Source: Chloroflexota bacterium (GTDB lineage: Bacteria; Chloroflexota; Anaerolineae; Thermoflexales; Thermoflexaceae). Taken from it: a DNA stretch of 9,077 bases. Position 1 is the first letter of the stretch, and each line of letters starts with the position of its first letter. This document shows, one piece after another, positions 1 through 5,760 of this stretch. The notes beneath the pieces are model-generated. The model was not told the origin of the DNA. It saw nothing but the letters and a program-made list of their open reading frames with translations, and did no database searches. A program made the translations under genes and the position numbers. Where the stretch lies: positions 1 to 9,077 of the forward strand of contig JAUQQB010000086.1 of the NCBI GenBank assembly GCA_030550075.1. Reading direction: 5' to 3'.

Positions 1-95
1 CCACGGCCCCTAAGGGCCGTGGGGAGGGGGATTCAGGGGGGTGGGGCTCTCGGCCTTCCCGATCCTATAGCCTCAAAACAAATCCGGATGGAGCA
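1..95. repeat. Dispersed hairpin + G-rich repeat, copy 1 (left end cut by window)
   Basis: This matches 8055-8140 in the same orientation. It opens with an inverted repeat (CCACGGCCC at 1-9 and GGGCCGTGG at 14-22). A G-rich tract follows with four G runs at 21-24, 26-30, 36-41 and 43-46. A conserved tail, CTCAAAACAAATC then GGAGCA, ends at 95. Copy 2 has a few substitutions and a gap of a few bases in the middle. The left arm of the hairpin probably extends past the window edge. The two copies, about 8 kb apart, indicate an interspersed repeat family. No transposase or target-site duplication is visible, so its mobility is unknown. Confidence 0.8.
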
Positions 96-101
96 GTAGT
101 A

Positions 102-220
102 GGGCACGTAAGTGCCCGTTCTCTTTTTGTGCACGCCTATAACGAGCACTTCGCTTCGTGCCCGAGTACAAACAAGGAGTCCTTCCCGTTCGTAGTCGGG
201 CACGTCCGTGCCCGTTCTCT
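102..220. repeat. Cluster of short palindromic GGGCAC...GTGCCC repeats
   Basis: A 23-base unit, GGGCACGTnnGTGCCCGTTCTCT, occurs at 102-124 and again at 198-220 with only the two central bases changed (AA versus CC). Each unit contains a 6-bp inverted repeat. A third, degenerate unit in the opposite orientation lies between them at about 131-156 (GAGCAC, an 8-base loop, GTGCCC). The cluster begins just after the hairpin/G-rich repeat. It has no coding character. It may be a REP-like element, but its function cannot be told from the sequence. Confidence 0.65.
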
Positions 221-430
221 GGGCTTATACAACTGGCCCCTATGGAGGGCCCCAGATGGGGCCTCTCGGTTATCAACCCTGGGGATGAGGAGTGGCTGGA
301 CAAAGGCTTCGTCGCCCGGTCGCCTTAAGCTCAAAGGGATTCGGAGAAGGAGAAAGGGAGAGAGCGCTATATAGACCTTCCGGGCTGGGCTTGGTCGCTG
401 GAATCCTGGGCTCATAGCCAGGCGAAGCTT
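221..430. other. Non-coding stretch before the first gene
   Basis: No open frame here has a ribosome site or a recognisable product. The only structure seen is a small hairpin, GGCCCC at 248-253 and GGGGCC at 258-263, extendable with a one-base bulge to GAG/CTC. Frames crossing this region on both strands give low-complexity, Arg/Ser/Pro-rich translations typical of GC-rich non-coding DNA. Confidence 0.5.
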
Positions 431-432
431 TC

Positions 433-461
433 TTGACGATCCTTCTATCTCTTTATAAAAT
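433..461 (+). promoter_or_regulatory. Sigma-70-type promoter for the 567-989 gene
   Basis: TTGACG (433-438) and TAAAAT (456-461) are separated by 17 bases, a near-consensus -35/-10 pair, which predicts a transcription start near 468. The -35 sits inside a perfect 7-bp inverted repeat (TCTTGAC at 431-437, GTCAAGA at 474-480) that brackets the promoter and could be an operator. Transcription from here would give a leader of about 100 bases to the preferred start codon at 567. Confidence 0.6.
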
Positions 462-566
462 CCCCTCCGCTTTGTCAAGATGAAGGTTTCGTTTGTCACA
501 ATTTGTGCTGCGCGAGCCAATACTCTGAGTTTGAAGCAAGTTCTAGACAAAATCCAGAGGCTCAAC

Positions 567-989
567 ATGATCCCACCCGAACATCTGGCTGGAGAAGCCC
601 ACGAGATTGAGGCTGTGCGTCTCTCGGGCGTCCGCTTAGAATCCCTGATCGCAAATGAGGCAATCTGCGAGGAGACAGCGGTCTCCCATTTAGCGGCCAA
701 CCGGATTCAGGCTCAACGCTCGGCGTTAGGGATCGCTCGTAGTGTGCAAATGGAACTCTGGCAAAGCGCGGTCGGTCTGGCCTTTCCCCGGGAGGCTGTG
801 CTGAAGGAGAGCCATGCACGGGCTGTGCTCGCTCGAAACGTCCGAATGGAAGGGGGGCGGGCAGGTTTCATCCTGGCTTACAACGTGGAAGGGAAACCGG
901 CGGGGATCCTCGCCTCCTGGAGCGGGTTGCTGATCGGATTGATCCTGGGCATGCTTTTAGGCTGGCAGATCCGGCGATTGCGACGCTGA
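567..989 (+). CDS. Uncharacterised repeat protein with C-terminal membrane helix
   Basis: The predicted protein has 140 residues. I do not recognise a named family. From about residue 20 it shows roughly six imperfect units of 15-17 residues. They begin near S20, T37, S52, S67, S82 and R98, and several follow a pattern like S-A-hydrophobic-G-hydrophobic-A. Such short periodic units suggest a beta-solenoid fold, as in polymer-forming or bactofilin-like proteins (inference). Residues about 113-133 (GILASW...GLILGMLLGW) form one hydrophobic helix, followed by a basic tail (RRLRR), so the repeats may be membrane anchored. The start at 567 is preferred because AGAGG lies six bases upstream. An in-frame ATG at 480 adds 29 residues but has no ribosome site and lies outside the repeat pattern. 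A strong promoter lies upstream. No terminator was seen after the stop. Confidence 0.65.
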   Translation: MIPPEHLAGEAHEIEAVRLSGVRLESLIANEAICEETAVSHLAANRIQAQRSALGIARSVQMELWQSAVGLAFPREAVLKESHARAVLARNVRMEGGRAGFILAYNVEGKPAGILASWSGLLIGLILGMLLGWQIRRLRR

Positions 990-1050
990 TCCTGCCCCCT
1001 CCTCTTCGTCCGGCAAAGCCGCGCGGAGAGACAGATCTTTACCATTCCAT

Positions 1051-1078
1051 TTGTGGACACAAGGGGATGAGCTATAAT
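1051..1078 (+). promoter_or_regulatory. Promoter of the DUF4258/DUF2283 pair
   Basis: A perfect -10 hexamer TATAAT (1073-1078) is preceded after 16 bases by TTGTGG (1051-1056). The start of transcription would fall near 1085, only a few bases before the first ATG codons at 1090, 1093 and 1099, so the leader is very short. GGAG at 1085-1088 fits the ATG at 1099 best by spacing. Confidence 0.6.
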
Positions 1079-1089
1079 GTGGCCGGAGC

Positions 1090-1377
1090 ATGATGGCTAT
1101 GAGAGCGATCACCCGTTATCGGATCACCGACCATGCGCGAGAGGAAATGATCCGCCGTCAGACTAAGGAGGAAGAGGTAGCCAGGGTTCTGGCGGCTCCA
1201 GAGCAGGTTGAAACAGTCTGTGAAGGCCGCGAAGTCTATTAGGCCAGGCTGCCATTCGGCAAACCGCCGAGGATCTATCTGCTTCGTGTATTTGTAGATG
1301 TGGATCGCATTCCCCCTGAGGTGGTAACAGTCTATCGCACCAGCAAGATAACGAAGTACTGGAGGGAAAGGGAATGA
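1090..1377 (+). pseudogene. DUF4258 (RelE-like toxin type) gene, interrupted by an in-frame TAG
   Basis: Reading from 1090 gives a 95-residue DUF4258-type protein broken at codon 51 by TAG (1240-1242). The N-terminal part has the family's conserved H-A-R-E start (TDHAREEMIRRQ) and a helix ending in LAAPEQVE. The part after the stop has the C-terminal strands (RIYLLRVFVDVD, VVTVYRTSKITKYW). The frame is otherwise clean on both sides. A C-to-T change of CAG (Gln) explains the stop: relatives carry Tyr-Gln at this point (from memory of the family). The stop codon overlaps the DUF2283 start as ATGA. DUF4258 proteins are small RelE/ParE-like proteins often paired with DUF2283, as in toxin-antitoxin loci. 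The true start may be 1099. Loss of function is likely unless the stop is suppressed or is a sequencing error. Confidence 0.85.
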
Positions 1378-1580
1378 AAGTGATTTACGAGCGCGAGACG
1401 GACACACTTACGATTATTTTTTCTGAGGTGCCGGCGGCAGAAAGCGATGAGGACAAGCCGGGGGTGATTCTGGACTACGATGCTTCTGGCAATCTCGTTT
1501 CTCTGGAGATCCTTGATGCTTCGCCTCGTGTTGCCTTGCCGAATCGGATCGAATATCAGGTGATTCCGATGCCGGTGTAA
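1374..1580 (+). CDS. DUF2283 domain protein (probable partner/antitoxin of DUF4258)
   Basis: This is an intact 68-residue protein with the typical DUF2283 layout. It starts MKVIYERETDTLTIIFSE, then has an acidic loop (ESDEDKPG), VILDYDASGNLVSLEILDAS, and a C-terminal amphipathic stretch. GGAGG lies about eight bases before the ATG, and the ATGA overlap with the preceding frame indicates translational coupling. DUF2283 genes very often follow DUF4258 genes, and the pair is regarded as a putative toxin-antitoxin module. The biochemical function is not established. If the upstream toxin-like gene is dead, this is an orphan partner. In DUF4258 decay, premature termination 134 bases upstream could also weaken its coupled translation. 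Confidence 0.85.
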   Translation: MKVIYERETDTLTIIFSEVPAAESDEDKPGVILDYDASGNLVSLEILDASPRVALPNRIEYQVIPMPV

Positions 1581-1881
1581 GCTGTGGCTCAAGCGCAAGT
1601 CGAGATTGGAACATAAGTTGGGACAGGAAAGTCTTCGCTCCTTCCATAGTCCTTCAAGCCACAGCCCAGGATTGCCACCCCGAGGGCCTCGACCCGAGGG
1701 GCCACAGGAATCGGTTCTCCGACCTATGTGCTCCCTCTGGGACGGGTGGGCGATACAGCGTAAGGAGCAATCTTCACACCCGCCGCGCTTGCAAAGGAGA
1801 TGCCCGTGCCCTTAGAGCGTTCCAGAACGGTGGGTAAAAGACAGCATCTACCCAAAATTCTAAGTAGCAAGAGGTGGAACG
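1581..1881. other. Non-coding stretch upstream of rplY
   Basis: No gene is supported. Directly after the DUF2283 stop a 9-bp perfect inverted repeat (GCTGTGGCT at 1581-1589, AGCCACAGC at 1657-1665) encloses 67 bases. A GC-rich segment at about 1677-1702 (CCTCG ACC CGAGG at its core) can form a small stem. The last bases carry the rplY ribosome site. I see no confident promoter for rplY here, though one is expected. Confidence 0.5.
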
Positions 1882-2538
1882 ATGGCGGAGATCGTGTTAA
1901 ACGCGAGGCCGCGGACGGTAAAGGGAAAGCAGGTGAAAGCCCTCCGCCGCCAGGGGTGGATCCCGGCGGTGCTTTACGGCCGGCATATCCAGCCGATCAC
2001 CATTCAGGTTGAAGGCAAGGAGCTCCAGCAGGTCCTGGCGCAGGCTCGAGGTGGCACTCGCTTGATTACTCTCCATGTGGATGGCGAGACCCACTTGGCC
2101 CTGATCCGGGAGGTGCAGCGCGAGTCGATCCGTCGAGAGATCCTCCATGTCGATTTCCAGGCAGTGGAGATGACCGAGAAGATCCGTGTAGAGGTCCCCG
2201 TGGTTTTTGTGGGAGCTTCCCCCACGGTGGAGCGTGGGGAAGGCATCCTGGTGCATGGGCTCACCCACGTGGAGATCGAGTGTCTCCCGAAAGACCTGAT
2301 CGAGGCCATCACGGTGAATCTTAACGTCCTGGACCGTGTGGATACGGCGATCTACGTGCGAGATCTACGGGTGCCTCCCGGGATCACCGTGGTGAGCAAC
2401 CCCGATGAATTAATTGCCTTGGTGACGGCGCCGGCTGCGGAGGTTCTGGAGGAGGCAGCGCTGCCGGCCGAAATGCCAGAGGTGGAAGTCATCGGCCGTG
2501 GAAAGAAGGCGGAGGAAGAAGAAGAGGAAGAAGAGTGA
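1882..2538 (+). CDS. rplY: 50S ribosomal protein bL25 (Ctc/TL5 long form)
   Basis: The 218-residue protein is the two-domain long form of L25 (general stress protein Ctc, TL5 in Thermus). It binds 5S rRNA on the large subunit. Residues about 1-95 form the RNA-binding domain, with the signature region ARPRTVKGKQVKALRRQGW followed by IPAVLYGRHIQP. Residues about 96-190 form the C-terminal beta domain, including RVEVPVVFVG and the end of the domain, VSNPDELIALVTAP. The tail is Glu-rich and ends in eight Glu. A GAGGTGG-type ribosome site lies five bases before the ATG. There is no adjacent pth gene, a common partner. A hairpin at 2710-2752 probably ends the transcript. Confidence 0.96.
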   Translation: MAEIVLNARPRTVKGKQVKALRRQGWIPAVLYGRHIQPITIQVEGKELQQVLAQARGGTRLITLHVDGETHLALIREVQRESIRREILHVDFQAVEMTEKIRVEVPVVFVGASPTVERGEGILVHGLTHVEIECLPKDLIEAITVNLNVLDRVDTAIYVRDLRVPPGITVVSNPDELIALVTAPAAEVLEEAALPAEMPEVEVIGRGKKAEEEEEEEE

Positions 2539-2709
2539 AGGCACCTCTCTCGTTGCTTCCGCGGCATAGGGCAATGGAGGGGAGGATAAAGGACGAGGCC
2601 ATGCGCTGAGGGGCTTCTGGGCGGTGATCGCACGATTGCAAACGCTTGCTGTGAATTCCATGAGGCTTCTGGTTGCGGGTTCTCATTGAAAGGGCCCCAC
2701 GGGTGGATA

Positions 2710-2752
2710 GGCGTGAGGGGATGGATGGCGAAGCATTCCGTCCCCTCACGCC
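2710..2752. terminator. Hairpin between convergent genes, probable bidirectional terminator
   Basis: A perfect 12-bp inverted repeat (GGCGTGAGGGGA at 2710-2721, TCCCCTCACGCC at 2741-2752) encloses 19 bases that can pair further (GGATG with CATTCC, imperfect). It lies between rplY (plus strand, ending at 2538) and the deaminase (minus strand, ending at 2784). No strong T tract follows on either side (AGCTTTGA on the plus strand), so termination is inferred from position and stem strength. Confidence 0.6.
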
Positions 2753-2783
2753 AGCTTTGACATCTCCAAAGGGCGCATTCGTT

Positions 2784-4136
2784 TTATTCCCCTCGCACGA
2801 TCCGCCGGGCAATCCGGTTCTGTCGCTCGATCAGGTGCCCCTCATCCACCGTCCGCAATGCCCCATCCTGGATGATGACCTTCCCGTGGACCACCACGAG
2901 ATCCGCTGGGCGGGGCTGACAGAACACCAGGGCGGCCATGGGATCGTGCAGGGCCCCCGCGTAATCCAGGCGATCCAGCCGCCAGGCGGCGAAATCCGCG
3001 GCTTTCCCGGGGGCCAGCTGCCCGATGTCGTCCCGCCCCAGGACCGCCGCGCCGCCCCGGGTGGCCAGCCAGAGGGCCTCCTCGGCCGTAAGGGCATCAG
3101 GCCGCTCGAGGGCAACCCGCTGGAGGAGCATCGCCTGTCGGGCCTCTGCCAGCATGTGGGAGGAATCGTTGCTGGCGCTGCCATCCACCCCCAGCCCCAC
3201 TTTGACCCCGTGGTCCAGCATGGCGCGGATCGGCGCGACCCCGGAGGCCAGGCGCATGTTGGAGCTGGGACAGTGGGCCACTCCGGCGCCGACCCGGGCC
3301 AGGAGCGCGATCTCTTCCTGGTTGACATGCACCATGTGCGCGAACCACACATCAGGGCCCTCCCAACCCAGCTCCGCGGCGTAGGCCACTGGCCGTTTTC
3401 CGAAACGCGCCAGGCAGTATGCTTCTTCGTCTCGTGTCTCCGCCAGGTGGGTGTGCAGCATCACCCCGTAATGGCGGGCCATCGCCGCCGCTTCCCGCAT
3501 CAGATCCGAAGTTACGGAGAAGGGGGAACATGGAGCCAGCGCCACGCGGCACATCGCATGGGGCCTGGGATCGTGATAAGCCTCAATGACCCGTTGCATA
3601 TCCCTCAGGATTGCATCTTCCTCCTCGACAACTGAGTCCGGCGGGAGGCCACCCCGGGATTCTCCCAGGGACATGGCGCCGCGGGTGGCATGGAACCGGA
3701 TCCCGATCTCCTGGGCGGCCCGGATCTCATCGTCGAGACGCGCGCCGTTCGGGAAGAGATACAGATGATCGCTCGTGGTCGTGCATCCGGAATGGAGAAG
3801 CTCCGCCATCCCCACCAGGGCGCTGATGTAAACTGCCTCAGCGTCCATGCGTGCCCAGATCGGATAGAGGGTCCGCAGCCAGTCAAAAAGTTTCGCGTTC
3901 TGGGCAATGGCCCGGGTGAGGGTTTGATAGAGATGATGATGGGTGTTGACCATGCCCGGGATCACCACCATCCCACGGGCGTCAATCACGAGGTCCGCTT
4001 CCGGGGGAAGGGTATGGGTGGGCCCTACCTGTTCGATGACGCCATTCCGGGCGAAGAGGCCGCCGTCCAGGATACGGCGTCGGGCGTCATCCATCGTCAC
4101 CAGCAGTTCTGCATTGCGCACCAGCAATGTCGGCAT
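2784..4136 (-). CDS. 8-oxoguanine deaminase-type amidohydrolase
   Basis: The 450-residue enzyme belongs to the amidohydrolase superfamily, the TIM-barrel deaminase branch with AtzB, TrzN and SsnA. It matches 8-oxoguanine deaminase (8-oxoguanine + water to urate + ammonia; isocytosine is also used by studied members). Visible metal and catalytic residues: H66 and H68 in NTHHH, H230 and E233 in HTHLAE, H267 in WFAHMVH, and D318 in GLGVDGSASND. The segment TRGAMSLGESRGGLPPDSVV (151-170) is the part I find most diagnostic of the 8-oxoguanine subgroup. Length is normal. GGGAGGTG lies five bases before the ATG. It sits 57 bases downstream of the dehydrogenase gene on the same strand, so the two are probably co-transcribed. 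A cytosolic role in purine salvage or oxidised-base clearance is inferred. Another aminohydrolase substrate is possible. Confidence 0.87.
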   Translation of the reverse strand: MPTLLVRNAELLVTMDDARRRILDGGLFARNGVIEQVGPTHTLPPEADLVIDARGMVVIPGMVNTHHHLYQTLTRAIAQNAKLFDWLRTLYPIWARMDAEAVYISALVGMAELLHSGCTTTSDHLYLFPNGARLDDEIRAAQEIGIRFHATRGAMSLGESRGGLPPDSVVEEEDAILRDMQRVIEAYHDPRPHAMCRVALAPCSPFSVTSDLMREAAAMARHYGVMLHTHLAETRDEEAYCLARFGKRPVAYAAELGWEGPDVWFAHMVHVNQEEIALLARVGAGVAHCPSSNMRLASGVAPIRAMLDHGVKVGLGVDGSASNDSSHMLAEARQAMLLQRVALERPDALTAEEALWLATRGGAAVLGRDDIGQLAPGKAADFAAWRLDRLDYAGALHDPMAALVFCQPRPADLVVVHGKVIIQDGALRTVDEGHLIERQNRIARRIVRGE

Positions 4137-4193
4137 CGGCCACCTCCCGGGTGAGGCGAATCACATGACCCAAGTTTTTCGCTTGCTTACAGA

Positions 4194-5324
4194 TCATTCC
4201 AATCCGCGGGCGCCAGCCGTGGGGCTTCCGGTCAGCCGGAGAGCTTCCCACACCTCCAGTTTGCGGGTCGCCCGACGGATCACCTCATCTGTGAACTCGG
4301 TGGTGGTTGCCGACCCGCCCAGATCCGCGGTGGCGATCCCATCGTAGACGCTTTCAAAGACCGCCTCGTAAATGGCACGGCTGGCTCGCTGGGCGGCCTC
4401 ATCCTCGATAAACGAGAGCAGTGCTGCCCCCGCCAGGATCATCGCCATCGGGTTGGCGATGTTTTTCCGGTAAAGGGTCGGGGCAGTGCCATGGGGGGCT
4501 TCTGCCATGACCACCTGGATCTGCATGCGGTCATCAAACGAGAGCAGCAGGGACTCGCTCCCCGCGATGGATCCGAACATCTGGAGGATCAGGTCGCTGA
4601 GCAGGTCACCATCGCGATTGAGGCACGGAATCACGAGTGGTTCCGCGGCGCGAGTGAACAGGAGGGCCAGGGTGGCGTCGATCAGCTGAGGCTCATAGCG
4701 CACGTCCGGATAGCGACGGGCTGCTGCATCCAGCTCCTCCTTGAACATCCCCTCGTAGATCCGGCTCACCGTCCACTTCGGCCCGCCGAAGACTTTGGCC
4801 CCGATACGCCGCGCATACCAGAAGGCGAACTCGGCCACCGCCCGGCAGGTCCCTCGGGTGATGCGGTCCAGTCGATAAGCAGCTTCCTCCAGTCCTTCCC
4901 CCTCCCGCCACTCCCGGGCGTTGTAGGCGTCCTCCACGGCCATGCGCACAACGGCCACCGGCCCCACGACGCCGCCAGTTGGGCGGACCCCCGGGATACG
5001 GCGGCCGACGCGGAGGATCACCTTCCCATCCATGTGCTCTCGAAGGAGGGCATTCGGGCTGCCCACGTCCGAGGGATCCTCCGGCGTGATGGTGGCTGCC
5101 TTCAGACCCAGGCCGGTCTCTCTCATGGCCTCCGCCGCCTCGATCACCACGCCGTTGTGGGTGCGCCGCCGGTTCTCCAGGCTCAGATCAAATCGGAGAA
5201 ACCGCAGAGGAACGCGGGTGATCCCCGGGTCGAGCACCCGCAGCGCTTCCTCCAGCAGCTCCTGCCCCGTCTGATCGCCTTCCATCACCACGATGGTCCA
5301 CGGACTCTGTTGATTCAACCCCAT
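4194..5324 (-). CDS. Isocitrate/isopropylmalate-family dehydrogenase
   Basis: This 376-residue member of the beta-decarboxylating dehydrogenase family oxidises and decarboxylates a 2-hydroxy acid of the isocitrate/3-isopropylmalate type using NAD(P) and Mg. The active site is complete and keeps the spacing of E. coli isocitrate dehydrogenase. S89, N91, R95 and R105 correspond to S113, N115, R119 and R129. R127 and Y134 correspond to R153 and Y160. D216, D240 and D244 correspond to D283, D307 and D311. K183 fits the catalytic lysine. The nucleotide loop is EAPHGTAP (275-282) followed by TLYRKNIANP. It lacks the Lys-Tyr of NADP enzymes and the Asp of NAD enzymes at that point, so the cofactor is unclear. 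The exact substrate is unknown. AAGGAG lies ten bases before the ATG. Downstream is an 8-oxoguanine deaminase gene, an unexpected partner. It is shorter than the 416-residue E. coli enzyme. Confidence 0.9.
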   Translation of the reverse strand: MGLNQQSPWTIVVMEGDQTGQELLEEALRVLDPGITRVPLRFLRFDLSLENRRRTHNGVVIEAAEAMRETGLGLKAATITPEDPSDVGSPNALLREHMDGKVILRVGRRIPGVRPTGGVVGPVAVVRMAVEDAYNAREWREGEGLEEAAYRLDRITRGTCRAVAEFAFWYARRIGAKVFGGPKWTVSRIYEGMFKEELDAAARRYPDVRYEPQLIDATLALLFTRAAEPLVIPCLNRDGDLLSDLILQMFGSIAGSESLLLSFDDRMQIQVVMAEAPHGTAPTLYRKNIANPMAMILAGAALLSFIEDEAAQRASRAIYEAVFESVYDGIATADLGGSATTTEFTDEVIRRATRKLEVWEALRLTGSPTAGARGLE

Positions 5325-5433
5325 GGATGCGTTGCTCCTTTTATGAGGGTGATTCGATTTCCGGTATGGGGTCCGTCCATATCAAACGTCGACGAGAAAT
5401 GGGAATGACTATGGAGAAGTGGAAAACTGCCCC

Positions 5434-5487
5434 TTGTAGCTGTCCCTACAACGATGATACAGGACATGATACCTGTTGTAGAGACAG
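5434..5487. promoter_or_regulatory. Compound inverted/direct repeat, candidate operator of the dehydrogenase-deaminase unit
   Basis: CTGTCCCTACAA (5440-5451) and TTGTAGAGACAG (5476-5487) form a 12-bp inverted repeat with one mismatch around a 24-base centre. The centre contains two direct copies of ATGATAC (5454-5460 and 5466-5472), 12 bases apart. TTGTAG at 5434-5439 also pairs with CTACAA at 5446-5451 in an alternative small hairpin. The element lies 110-163 bases upstream of the minus-strand start codon at 5324. Its layered symmetry suggests protein binding. No regulator is known for it, and I could not place a confident promoter next to it. Confidence 0.4.
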
Positions 5488-5532
5488 GCTCCTGAATTCA
5501 TCCGCCCCCCATAGCCGCTTCTGGGCTTGCCT

Positions 5533-5561
5533 AAAAGAGGCCCAGCGCTCAAGCGCCGGGC
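5533..5561 (-). terminator. Rho-independent terminator for the minus-strand GH36 transcript
   Basis: A 10-bp stem with one mismatch (5540-5549 with 5552-5561, including GCGCT/AGCGC) and a two-base loop is followed on the minus strand by CTCTTTT. It is placed correctly to end transcripts coming from GH36 and the small frame at 5612-5760, before the next minus-strand gene. Confidence 0.6.
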
Positions 5562-5574
5562 TGAATTTGCGAAA

Positions 5575-5589
5575 GCCCCCTTCGGGGGC
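5575..5589 (-). terminator. Second GC hairpin, tandem terminator
   Basis: GCCCCC (5575-5580) pairs with GGGGGC (5584-5589) around a three-base loop. On the minus strand it is followed by TTTCGC, a short T run. It lies just before the stronger hairpin at 5533-5561, so the two may act in tandem. It could instead be part of a local repeat. Confidence 0.45.
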
Positions 5590-5611
5590 CGGAAATCTGC
5601 TTTCTGTAAAC

Positions 5612-5760
5612 CTACCCGAGACGCCCAGCGAATAGGCCCGGGGAGAGGGCAAAGGCGCAGACCGTGCACAGGCTAATTAGGGCTAGAACCCCAGCGAGAA
5701 TTCCCATCCCGATCTTGAGCCTATTTCGCAGCGGGTCCGTCTCCGGTTCCCCCTCATCAT
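5612..5760 (-). pseudogene. Possible small single-helix membrane protein, apparently frame-shifted
   Basis: The frame closing at TAG 5612-5614 encodes EPETDPLRNRLKIG followed by one strong hydrophobic helix (GMGILAGVLALISLCTVCA) and a short tail. The positive residues just before the helix predict an inside N-terminus. In the sequence as given, the only ATG in this frame is at 5707, giving 31 residues. An ATG at 5760 overlaps the GH36 stop as ATGA but is out of frame. Adding one G to the five-G run (5749-5753) would join them into a 49-residue protein starting MMRGEPETD. So this is a frame-shifted gene, an indel error in the sequence, or a 31-residue peptide. No clear ribosome site is seen. 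I do not recognise the product. Confidence 0.35.

Noticed and set aside
1..220. CRISPR array
   Set aside because: The repeats are only two or three units, palindromic, and unevenly spaced in mixed orientation, with no cas genes nearby.
137..700. 187-codon minus-strand open frame
   Set aside because: It crosses the palindrome cluster and the promoter and runs antisense to the 567-989 gene. Its translation is Arg/Ser/Pro-rich with no family resemblance and no ribosome site.
1414..1647. Minus-strand frame beginning MEGAKTFLSQLMF
   Set aside because: It looked briefly like a transposase or enzyme remnant, but most of it is antisense to DUF2283 and low in complexity. Nothing supports it.
2505..2537. 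GAAGAG-type microsatellite at the rplY end
   Set aside because: It encodes the Glu-rich tail common in long-form bL25 and stays in frame, so it is treated as normal coding sequence.
2673..3635. 320-codon plus-strand frame starting near the terminator hairpin
   Set aside because: It lies almost entirely antisense to the deaminase, whose catalytic motifs are unmistakable. The translation is His/Pro/Gly-rich shadow.
4491..5408. 305-codon plus-strand frame
   Set aside because: It is antisense to the dehydrogenase with its complete active site; a GC-codon shadow frame.
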